Origin: Betaproteobacteria bacterium UBA5216
GTDB lineage: Bacteria; Pseudomonadota; Gammaproteobacteria; Burkholderiales; SG8-41
Assembly (NCBI GenBank): GCA_002412495.1
Contig: DHVE01000037.1
Location: 664 to 19,265, forward strand
Direction of reading: 5' to 3'
DNA length: 18,602 nucleotides
In this document: piece by piece, positions 7,299 through 14,271 of the stretch
Layout of the letters: each line of letters opens with the position of its first letter
Numbering within the stretch: position 1 is the first letter of the stretch
Position numbers and translations under genes: made by a program
The notes under the pieces: model-generated
What the model was told of the DNA's origin: nothing
The model's input: only the letters and a program-made list of their open reading frames with translations
The model's database searches: none

Positions 7299-8900
7299 TT
7301 ACGTCGCATCCGCCAGCACCATCTCCGCGCCTTTCTCGCCGATCATGATGGTGGGCGCATTGGTGTTGCCTGAAATCAATGTCGGCATGATCGACGCATC
7401 AATCACGCGCAGGCCGGCAACGCCGCGCACCCGCAGGTGCGCGTCAACCACCGCATCCTTGTCGCTACCCATGGCGCAGGTGCCCACCGGGTGATAGCTG
7501 ATGCCGCCCTTGTTGCGCACATGGTCAAGCAGATCGGCATCACTCACGCAATCATCGCCCGGATCACGCTCGCGCACGATGTAACGGCGCATTGCCGGCT
7601 CGGCCATGATGCGGCGCACGGCTTTCATGCCGGCGAGCAACACGCTGCAATCTTTTTCGGTGGCGAGGTAATTAGGGCGGATCGCGGGCGCCTGCATCGG
7701 GTCGGCGCTCGTGATCATCACCGTGCCGCGGCTCTCGGGGCGCAGCAGGCGCACCGCCGAATAAAAGCCGGAAAATGGGTGCAGCCCGTCGCTCAGTTTG
7801 TCGAAGCTGAACAAGCCCAGCCCGGCCTGTATGTCGGGCGACTGCGCCGCCGGATCGGCGCGCAAAAATCCCGCCGAGTAAGACGCTGCCATGTTGAGCA
7901 GGCCCTTGCGCGTGAACATATAGCGCAGCCCGGCCATTACGCTGCGCGGCACACTATGAACGATATCGTTCAGGGTAATCGGCTCGGTGCACTCGTAGGC
8001 GATGCGCCCGTTGAAGTGATCTTGCAGGTTTGCGCCCACGCCGGGCAACTCCGCGACCACCGGAATCCCCAGTTCCTTTAACCGTGAGGCCGGCCCCAGC
8101 CCGGACAATTGCAGCAACTGCGGCGAGTTGAACGCGCCGGCGGCAAGGATTACTTCGCGCGCGGCGGCAGCGGTTTTTTTTACACCTTGTTGCAGATACT
8201 CGATGCCCGCGGCGCGTGTGCCTTCGAACATGACGCGCGTGGCGTGCGCGTGCGTGGCCACGGTGAGATTCGCGCGTTTTCTCACCGGATGCAGATACGC
8301 TTTCGCGGCACTACAACGCCAGCCGTTGCGCGCGGTCATTTGCACGTAACCGAAGCCCTCTTGTGTCGCGCCGTTAAAATCATCGTTGCGCGCATAGCCG
8401 CAGGCTTGGGCCGCTGCGATAAACGCATCGCACAGCGGATGCGGCTCCGAGTGATCCGACACTTGCAACGGCCCGTCCGCGCCGTGATAGTCGTTCGCGC
8501 CGTGTTGCTGATCCTCGGATTTGATGAAATACGGCAGTACGTCGTTGTAGCCCCAGCCCGCGCAGCCCGCGTCGCGCCAGCGGTCATAATCCTCGCGCTG
8601 GCCGCGGATGTACACCAGGCCGTTGATCGAACTCGAACCGCCGAGCACCTTGCCCCGCGGCTGCGCAATGCGCCGGTTGCCGATGGCGGGCGCGGGCTCG
8701 CCTTCGTAGAGCCAGTTCACTTCCGGGTTGGAAAAATGTTTGCCGTAGCCTATCGGAAAATGAATCCAGAAACTCGTGTCTTCGCCACCCGCTTCCAGCA
8801 GCAGCACGCGATGTTTGCCGGAGGCCGTGAGGCGATTGGCCAGCACGCAGCCCGCACTGCCTGCGCCGGCGATGATGTAGTCGTAAGTATTGGTGCTCAT
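7299..8900 (-). CDS. GMC-family FAD-dependent alcohol/choline dehydrogenase-like oxidoreductase
   Basis: Glucose-methanol-choline family flavoenzyme (533 aa), oxidising an alcohol to an aldehyde, usually with a quinone or other acceptor in bacterial members. The dinucleotide-binding GAGSAG is at 12-17, followed by LLLEAGG (33-39). GMC signature 1 is RGKVLGGSSSINGLVYIRG (82-100) and signature 2 is GAFNSPQLLQLSGLGP (255-270). Catalytic His470 (SYHPVGTCAMG) and Asn514 (GNTNAP) have the same 44-residue spacing as His466/Asn510 of choline oxidase. Length is normal. The ATG at 8900 overlaps the stop of the upstream alpha/beta hydrolase gene (ATGA). No signal peptide is seen, so it should be cytoplasmic. 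The choline-dehydrogenase label is only by family; the real substrate may be an alcohol from the same catabolic pathway. Confidence 0.94.
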   Translation of the reverse strand: MSTNTYDYIIAGAGSAGCVLANRLTASGKHRVLLLEAGGEDTSFWIHFPIGYGKHFSNPEVNWLYEGEPAPAIGNRRIAQPRGKVLGGSSSINGLVYIRGQREDYDRWRDAGCAGWGYNDVLPYFIKSEDQQHGANDYHGADGPLQVSDHSEPHPLCDAFIAAAQACGYARNDDFNGATQEGFGYVQMTARNGWRCSAAKAYLHPVRKRANLTVATHAHATRVMFEGTRAAGIEYLQQGVKKTAAAAREVILAAGAFNSPQLLQLSGLGPASRLKELGIPVVAELPGVGANLQDHFNGRIAYECTEPITLNDIVHSVPRSVMAGLRYMFTRKGLLNMAASYSAGFLRADPAAQSPDIQAGLGLFSFDKLSDGLHPFSGFYSAVRLLRPESRGTVMITSADPMQAPAIRPNYLATEKDCSVLLAGMKAVRRIMAEPAMRRYIVRERDPGDDCVSDADLLDHVRNKGGISYHPVGTCAMGSDKDAVVDAHLRVRGVAGLRVIDASIMPTLISGNTNAPTIMIGEKGAEMVLADAT

Positions 8901-9658
8901 CGCGTGACGTTATCCAGAAACCGTTTTACGTGGCGTGTGAGTTCGGATTCCGCGCCGTTGAAATAATGATCCGCGCCGGCAATGGACATCTGCCCCGAGC
9001 CACGGATGCGTTTGATGGCATCGGCGCGCGCGGCGGCGTTTTGCAACACCACCGGGAAATCTTTTTCCCCGTAGATGTCGAGCACGGGAGCTTTGAAACG
9101 TTCTGGTTGCAAATAGACGCTGGGGCTGACGATGCCCACGGATACCCATGCGTCGATTGCGCTTGCGCCGCCGACCGCAATGAAATGATTCACCATGCGC
9201 GCGCCCATGCTGTGCGACACGATGGCGATTTTGCGATGGCCTTTGTCGCGAAAAAACGTCACCGCCGCTTGCAGGCGCTCGGCGGCGTCCGGAAATAACG
9301 CGGGATACTGTTCGCCCTTGGCGTCCGATGCCAGCACCGGCATTTGCACCGACAAGGTGGCATAGCCTTGTTCGGCAAGCTGGCTGCGCAGCACGTTGAT
9401 CAGATTCCAGTCCGGATGCACACCCATGCCGTGTACCACGATCACCCCCGCCCGCGCCTTGGAACCACTGGCGTTGGGGGCGTGAACGGCAAGAAATTTA
9501 TGCCCGGATTTTTGCGTGAGATAAACCGCATCGCCTACCAAAATGGCCGGTGTGATTTCATCGGCCCAGCGTTTTTCGCGGGCGTGGTCCGGGGTTTGCG
9601 CAAGAACTGCGGTCGTTGCATGGCACCACGCCAGCATGAACAGCAGGCGCGCTATCAC
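8897..9658 (-). CDS. Exported alpha/beta-hydrolase, DUF3530-like
   Basis: Predicted exported alpha/beta-hydrolase-fold protein (253 aa from the GTG at 9658). The start is chosen because GTG overlaps the upstream stop in a GTGA arrangement and directly opens a signal peptide, VIARLLFMLAWCHATTAVLA, cleaved before QTPDHAREK; longer versions add an arginine- and proline-rich stretch that is the upstream gene read in another frame. The oxyanion-side motif HGMGVHPDW is typical of DUF3530. The putative catalytic triad is Ser150 (SHSMGA), Asp200 (YGEKDFP) and His231 (GADHYF), apparently complete, so an esterase, peptidase or related activity is possible. DUF3530 members have no well-established reaction. 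It is coupled by overlap to the DUF922 gene before it and the GMC gene after it. Confidence 0.85.
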   Translation of the reverse strand: MIARLLFMLAWCHATTAVLAQTPDHAREKRWADEITPAILVGDAVYLTQKSGHKFLAVHAPNASGSKARAGVIVVHGMGVHPDWNLINVLRSQLAEQGYATLSVQMPVLASDAKGEQYPALFPDAAERLQAAVTFFRDKGHRKIAIVSHSMGARMVNHFIAVGGASAIDAWVSVGIVSPSVYLQPERFKAPVLDIYGEKDFPVVLQNAAARADAIKRIRGSGQMSIAGADHYFNGAESELTRHVKRFLDNVTR

Positions 9659-10227
9659 GGGAAACGCGCGCCCTGGGTTGCGCCGTGCTGGGTTTCGCGG
9701 TCGTAGTCGAGGTCGCGTTGGTTGTATTTTTTGAGGATGCTGGCGCCCAGCGCATTGGCTGCGGCGCCGAGGGCGTCGCAATGCGCGGCCGGCGGCATGG
9801 CGGCAATGGCGCGATCAACTTCGTGCCCGGCGTCGATGCCGTGACGCCGGTGTCCTTGTTCGTGCAATTCCAGTGCGGTGAGGTGACGCCCCCATTGCTG
9901 CCGCGTGGCGTCGTCGCCCCGGCGCTGGCTGTTCCAGCGTGGTAGCGTCATGGTTACTTTGACGTGGGTGGAAACAGAATCTATGGCACAGCCGCTATCC
10001 GTCCGGTTGTATCGATACTGCCAGCTCACGTACCAGCGGGTGTAACCGTCGAAACGTCGCCCGCCCGAACCCTTGGGCCCCTTGGTGTTCATCTCGCGGC
10101 GCAAATCGGCGGGAGAGGTGCCGTCGATGTCGTAATGTTCGACGTGATCTTCGATCTGCACCGCGGCACGCGCCGCCGTCATGGCGAGCAGTAACAGGCA
10201 CCAAACGAAGAATGGATGGACTCTCAT
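9655..10227 (-). CDS. Secreted DUF922 protein, putative zinc metalloprotease
   Basis: Small exported protein (190 aa). The N-terminus RVHPFFVWCLLLLAMTAARA is a clear signal peptide, cleaved near residue 21-22. The fold resembles DUF922, annotated as predicted secreted zinc-dependent proteases: an HExxH motif, HEQGH, is at 122-126, and a YVSWQYRY segment at 66-73 fits the beta-rich region. Cys80 and Cys150 could form a disulfide in the periplasm. Proteolysis is inferred from HExxH only; I cannot name a substrate. The ATG at 10227 overlaps the stop of the enoyl-CoA hydratase-like gene (ATGA), and its own stop overlaps the next start (GTGA), so this protein is locked into a run of metabolic genes although its role seems unrelated. 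Confidence 0.82.
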   Translation of the reverse strand: MRVHPFFVWCLLLLAMTAARAAVQIEDHVEHYDIDGTSPADLRREMNTKGPKGSGGRRFDGYTRWYVSWQYRYNRTDSGCAIDSVSTHVKVTMTLPRWNSQRRGDDATRQQWGRHLTALELHEQGHRRHGIDAGHEVDRAIAAMPPAAHCDALGAAANALGASILKKYNQRDLDYDRETQHGATQGARFP

Positions 10228-11006
10228 CGTGCTTTGAATACGGGTTTGGTTTTTGCAAGAAAGGCGGCCACCCCCGTACGATAATCCTCTGTGTCGAAAC
10301 AGGCAAAGCCTTCATTCCACGCGTCGGGGCAAACGCTGGCGCGCACCGAGAGTCTTTCGATAAACTGTTTGTGCCAGCGTGCCACCAGCGGCGCGCCATC
10401 GGCAATGCGTCGCGCAGTGGCATACGACTCGGCTTCGACTTGATCGTCGGCTACCACGCGATTGATAAGGCGTTTTTGCAGCGCCTCGGCGGCATCGAAC
10501 ACACGGCCTTCGAGCAGTATTTCCAGCGCGACCGCGCGGCCCACGAGCGCGAGCAACCCGGCGAGCTCGCCGTAACCCATGGTCAAGCCCAGCTTGTTGA
10601 TCGGCACGCCGAAACGGCTGGACGTGCCACAGATGCGCAGGTCGCAACACGCGGCGATTTCCAGTCCGCCGCCGACGCATGCGCCCTGGATCATCGCAAC
10701 GGTGGGGTGTTTACAGGTTGCCACCGCCTGCATGGTGCCGTGGATCAGATCGCCGTAGATTTTGGCTTGCCGAGAATCCGCGCGTTCATTCGCGAACTCG
10801 GCAATATCGGCGCCGGCGGCAAACGCTTTGTCGCCCGCGCCGCGCAACACCACGCAGCGCAAGGTGTCGTCCGCCGACAGCTCACGCATTACCGTGCCCA
10901 GGTGCTCCCAAGTCGGCTTGTTGAGCGCATTGAGGCGTTCGGGATTGTTCAGCGCGACAGTGGCAATGTCACCGTCGCGCGTAACGATGACAGGCGTTTC
11001 ACTCAA
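10224..11006 (-). CDS. Enoyl-CoA hydratase/isomerase (crotonase) family protein
   Basis: Crotonase-fold protein (260 aa), acting on acyl-CoA thioesters in the cytoplasm. Family marks are NPERLNALN (21-29), the oxyanion-hole segment AAGADIAEF (63-71) and GACVGGGLEIA (108-118). Glu116 in GGGLE corresponds to Glu144 of rat mitochondrial enoyl-CoA hydratase, but the position of the second catalytic Glu164 is Ile136 (FGVPIN instead of FGxPE), so simple hydration is doubtful and isomerase, hydrolase or lyase chemistry is possible. The start is TTG at 11006, forming a TTGA overlap with the upstream receptor stop; no ATG is available. The 3' end overlaps the DUF922 start. Confidence 0.92.
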   Translation of the reverse strand: MSETPVIVTRDGDIATVALNNPERLNALNKPTWEHLGTVMRELSADDTLRCVVLRGAGDKAFAAGADIAEFANERADSRQAKIYGDLIHGTMQAVATCKHPTVAMIQGACVGGGLEIAACCDLRICGTSSRFGVPINKLGLTMGYGELAGLLALVGRAVALEILLEGRVFDAAEALQKRLINRVVADDQVEAESYATARRIADGAPLVARWHKQFIERLSVRASVCPDAWNEGFACFDTEDYRTGVAAFLAKTKPVFKAR

Positions 11007-11971
11007 TCGAGTGTCACGCCTGCGGCCTTGATCAGCTTGGCGTATTTGGTGATTTCCCCGCCGAGAAACTTGGCGAATTGATCGGGCGTCATCGGGTTCA
11101 ATTGCGTGCCCGCCTCTTCAAGCTTGGCTTTGGCATCGGGCATGCCCATGATTTTGTTGATCTCGGTGTTCAGCCGCGTGACGATATCGCGCGGCGTTTG
11201 CGCGGGCGCCATCACGCCGTACCAGTTGGTCATCTCGAAACCTTTGAGGCCCGCTTCGATCATGGTGGGTGTTTGCGGCAACTGCGGTGAGCGCCGCGGC
11301 GTGGTGAGCGCCAGCGCCCGCATCTTGCCCTGGCGGATATGCGGCAGTACCGGCGGCATGGTGTCGAAATTCATGCTCACATGGCCGGCGATCAAATCCA
11401 CCACGGCGGGGCCACTGCCCTTGTACGGTACGTGCACGATTTTTGTGCCGGTAGTGAGCTGAAACAATTCGCCCGCCAGATGCTGCGTGCTGCCCACGCC
11501 CGACGACGCGTAATTTAGCGAAGCCGGCTTGGCCTTGGCAATGGTCACCAGCTCGGCCACGGTTTTGGCGGGGATCGACGGGTGGATGACCAGTACGTTG
11601 GGCACGTAGCCCACGTACGACACCATCGCGAAATCGCGTTGCGCGTCATACGGCAATTTCTTGAACAGATTGGGCGCGATGCCATGCGAATTCACGTGGC
11701 CCATCATGATGGTGTAGCCGTCGGGCCCCGCCTTCGACATGAGATCGGCGGCGATGGTGCCGGTGGCGCCCGCACGGTTATCCACGACGAAGCCCTGACC
11801 ATAAATCTCCGTGAGTTTCGCGCAGATAATGCGCGCCACGATGTCCGTGCCGCCACCGGGCGCGAAGCCCACGAGCATACGCACGGGTTTGGTGGGATAT
11901 TGCTGCGCTATAGCATTGCCCCACGGACTTGCGGCAAGCATGGCCGATATAACATAACCATAGGTTTTCAT
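11003..11971 (-). CDS. Bug/TctC-family periplasmic solute receptor
   Basis: Complete TTT receptor (322 aa). The signal peptide spans residues 1-22 (MKTYGYVISAML then AIA before QQYPTKPVR). Family motifs: the first-loop FAPGGGTD, VVDNRAGATGT, PDGYTIMMG, LNYASSGVGSTQHL and HVPYKGSGPAVVDLIAGH, then the C-terminal KLIKAAGVTLD. The ATG at 11971 has AAGGA 8 bases upstream. It is the third receptor in a row on this strand and the one joined directly, by a 4-base overlap, to the enoyl-CoA hydratase-like gene, which makes it the best candidate for a receptor dedicated to this catabolic operon. Only 42 bases separate it from the preceding receptor. Confidence 0.95.
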   Translation of the reverse strand: MKTYGYVISAMLAASPWGNAIAQQYPTKPVRMLVGFAPGGGTDIVARIICAKLTEIYGQGFVVDNRAGATGTIAADLMSKAGPDGYTIMMGHVNSHGIAPNLFKKLPYDAQRDFAMVSYVGYVPNVLVIHPSIPAKTVAELVTIAKAKPASLNYASSGVGSTQHLAGELFQLTTGTKIVHVPYKGSGPAVVDLIAGHVSMNFDTMPPVLPHIRQGKMRALALTTPRRSPQLPQTPTMIEAGLKGFEMTNWYGVMAPAQTPRDIVTRLNTEINKIMGMPDAKAKLEEAGTQLNPMTPDQFAKFLGGEITKYAKLIKAAGVTLD

Positions 11972-12013
11972 TTATTTTTCCTTGATCCGGCGACGTGTTG
12001 CTATAGGGTGCGC

Positions 12014-13051
12014 CTATTCCGCCTTGATGCCCGCGTCGCGGATGATCTTACCCCAACGTGCGACATCGCTCTTCAGCACATCGGCGAATTTGTCGGGCGC
12101 CATCAATTCCACTTCCATGCCCTGCTGCGACAGTTTGTCGCGCAAATCTTTCTGCGACAGCGTTTTGTTGGTGACGGCGGCCAGATACTGCACCATGTCC
12201 TTCGGCAGCGTTTTCGGACCGAGTATGCCGTACCACGTGGTGTAGTCGTAGCCGGCCACGCCCGCTTCGGCGATCGTCGGTAACTCCGGGAACGCCGGCG
12301 ATTTTTTTGCGCCCGACACGCCCAGCGCGCGCAGGCGGTTGCCGCGAATATGTCCCGCCGCCGCCGGCATGGTGGCGATCATCATTTGTATTTGCCCGCC
12401 GATGGTATCCGTGAGCGCGGGGCCCGCGCCTTTGTAGGGCACGTGCTGAAACGTGACGCCCGCGAGGCGCTGAAACAACTCCACCGCGAGGTGCGCGGAA
12501 CTGCCGATGCCGCCGGAGCCGTAATTCACCCCCTTGGGTTTGGCCTTGGCCAGCGCCACCAGCTCCTTCACCGACTTGGCGGCGACATTGGGGTTCACCA
12601 CCATCACGTTCGGCGTCACGCCTACCATGGCAATGGTGGCGAAATCATTCAACGTGTCGTACGGCAGTTTGGCATAGAGCGTGGCGTTAAACGTCATGCC
12701 TTGATGGTTCATCATCAGCGTGTAGCCGTCGCCCGCCGCTTTCGCCACGATGTCGGTGGCGATGGTGCCGCCGCCACCGCCGCGATTGTCGATCACCAGC
12801 GGCTGGCCCAGCGATTCCGACATCTTCTGCCCCACCATGCGCGCGATCAAATCCGTGGTGCCGCCGGGCGCAAAGGGCACCATGAAGCGCACCGGCTTAT
12901 CGGGGTAGGCGCCGGGTTTGGCGGCTTCCATCGGCAGTGGCGTTTCCTTGGTGGCCGTGCCCTTGGCGGCGGGTTTGGGTTTGGTTTGAGCCACGGCGCC
13001 GCCCGCGGCCAGCGTACAGGCAATGCTCGCTATGAACAGGGTTTTAATCAT
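12014..13051 (-). CDS. Bug/TctC-family periplasmic solute receptor with an unusual N-terminal linker
   Basis: Complete TTT receptor (345 aa). The ATG at 13051 has AAGGA 10 bases upstream and opens a clear signal peptide, IKTLFIASIACTLAAGGAVA, cleaved before Q22; longer readings upstream lack signal character. Between the cleavage site and the family start (YPDKPVRFMVPF) lies a 27-residue linker, residues 22-48, rich in Lys, Pro, Ala and Thr. Other receptors here have only one to four residues there. Then come FAPGGTTD, VIDNRGGGGGT, GDGYTLMM, VNYGSGGIGSSAHL and HVPYKGAGPALTDTIGG. The C-terminus is IRDAGIKAE. It sits between two other receptors. The linker may tether or space the domain from the inner membrane; this is inference. 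Confidence 0.94.
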   Translation of the reverse strand: MIKTLFIASIACTLAAGGAVAQTKPKPAAKGTATKETPLPMEAAKPGAYPDKPVRFMVPFAPGGTTDLIARMVGQKMSESLGQPLVIDNRGGGGGTIATDIVAKAAGDGYTLMMNHQGMTFNATLYAKLPYDTLNDFATIAMVGVTPNVMVVNPNVAAKSVKELVALAKAKPKGVNYGSGGIGSSAHLAVELFQRLAGVTFQHVPYKGAGPALTDTIGGQIQMMIATMPAAAGHIRGNRLRALGVSGAKKSPAFPELPTIAEAGVAGYDYTTWYGILGPKTLPKDMVQYLAAVTNKTLSQKDLRDKLSQQGMEVELMAPDKFADVLKSDVARWGKIIRDAGIKAE

Positions 13052-13152
13052 GAATGGATCCTTTATGATTCGGTAAGGTTCTGCCCGGTTGGCCCCCGGC
13101 CGCTTTGAATTAACGCCGCGGCGGCTGTGCGGACGACTAGCACGACTCGCGA

Positions 13153-14130
13153 TCACTCTCCGCGCACCCCAGCAGTCTTGATGACTTTGGCCCACTTGTC
13201 TATCTCGCTGCGAATATAGGCCGAAAATTCCTGCGGCGTGCTGGCCACGATGTCGTTACCTTGATTCACAATAGCGCTGCGCACATCGGGTATTGCCAGC
13301 ACTTTCACCAAGTCGGCGTGCATGCGGTTCACTACCGCGGCGCCGGCGCCGGCACGCGTGACGATGCCTTGCCATGAGCTTGATTCCGCTGCGGCGTAGC
13401 CGGATTCGGCGGCCGTGGGAATTTCGGGCAGCGCCGAAGAGCGCTTCGTGGTGGTCACGGCAATTGCGCGCAACTTGCCACTTTTGACGTGTGGCACGGC
13501 GGTGATCACATTATTGAACATCAGGCCGACCTGCCCGCCGATCAAATCGGTGGTCGCTGGCGCGCCGCCTTTATACGGCACGTGCACCATGTCGATGTCC
13601 GCCACCATCTTGAACAACTCCGTGGTGAGATGAATGCCGGTGGCCGTGCCGCTCGACGCATACGACAATGAACCGGGCCGGGCTTTCGCAAGGGTCACCA
13701 GTTCTTTCAACGAACGCGCGGGCACGGACGGATGCAGCGTCACCACATACGGCGAAGTGGACACCATCGACACCGGCGCAAAATCCGTGAGCGGATCGTA
13801 CCGGGGCTTGCGGGGCATCGCCGGAATCACCGCCAGCGTGCTGATCGACCCCATCGCCAGCGTGTAGCCATCATTGGGCGCCTGCGCGGCGATTTCAAAA
13901 CCAATCGCGCCACCCGCGCCGGGCCGGTTATCGAACACCACCTGCTGGCCCCATAGCTCCGTAAGCTTCAAACCAATAAGACGCGCCTGCACATCGTTTT
14001 GCCCGCCGGGCGGCTGCGCAACGATGAAGCGGATGGGTTTGGCGGGCCAGGGTTGGGCTTGAGCCTGTGCCGTAAAAAAGCATACTGCGAAATGCAGAAA
14101 ACTTTGACGTGGATTTACGCAGATTTTCAC
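13153..14130 (-). CDS. Bug/TctC-family periplasmic solute receptor with repeat-derived start
   Basis: Complete TTT receptor (325 aa). Family motifs: QPPGGQND in the first loop, VFDNRPGAGG, NDGYTLAMG, LSYASSGTATG, HVPYKGGAPATTDLIGGQ and the C-terminal IKTAGVRGE. The first loop reads Gln-Asn-Asp where siblings have Ser/Gly/Thr-Thr-Asp, so ligand preference may differ. The only plausible start is GTG at 14130; an in-frame stop lies two codons upstream and no ATG exists before the mature domain. The first nine residues (MKICVNPRQ) are encoded by a dispersed repeat that also occurs at 14230 and 17144, so the natural start was probably replaced. The resulting signal peptide (SFLHFAVCFFTAQAQA before QPWPAKP) still looks workable. 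No convincing Shine-Dalgarno is visible. Confidence 0.9.
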   Translation of the reverse strand: MKICVNPRQSFLHFAVCFFTAQAQAQPWPAKPIRFIVAQPPGGQNDVQARLIGLKLTELWGQQVVFDNRPGAGGAIGFEIAAQAPNDGYTLAMGSISTLAVIPAMPRKPRYDPLTDFAPVSMVSTSPYVVTLHPSVPARSLKELVTLAKARPGSLSYASSGTATGIHLTTELFKMVADIDMVHVPYKGGAPATTDLIGGQVGLMFNNVITAVPHVKSGKLRAIAVTTTKRSSALPEIPTAAESGYAAAESSSWQGIVTRAGAGAAVVNRMHADLVKVLAIPDVRSAIVNQGNDIVASTPQEFSAYIRSEIDKWAKVIKTAGVRGE

Positions 14131-14261
14131 GGATTAACCCCAAGTGATTTTTGGTTGGGTTTGATGGCGGCCAATTCCATAATTCCATCGCGCATGTTCG
14201 TGGCAGTGGCGTGGCATAACCAAGAAATAATCTGCGTAAATCCGCGAAATCCGTGTCAAAG
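14102..14261. repeat. Inverted dispersed repeat pair (ATCTGCGTAAATCC type)
   Basis: Two copies of one repeat face each other. The arm at 14108-14124 (minus) and the arm at 14230-14246 (plus) share ATCTGCGTAAATCC-x-CG, 16 of 17 bases, and both continue into GTCAAAG-like ends, at 14102-14108 and 14255-14261. They enclose roughly 100 bases of unrelated sequence with no gene. A third copy is at 17144-17165. The left copy reaches into the receptor gene at 13153-14130 and supplies its start. Such repeats occur between genes of many bacteria; mobilisation is unproven here. Confidence 0.75.
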
Positions 14262-14271
14262 ATTTTTAGCC

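Noticed and set aside
11981..11994. A 14-base sequence, CTTGATCCGGCGAC, shared with 15140-15153
   Set aside because: One chance match of this length is expected in a window of this size, and the flanks do not match.
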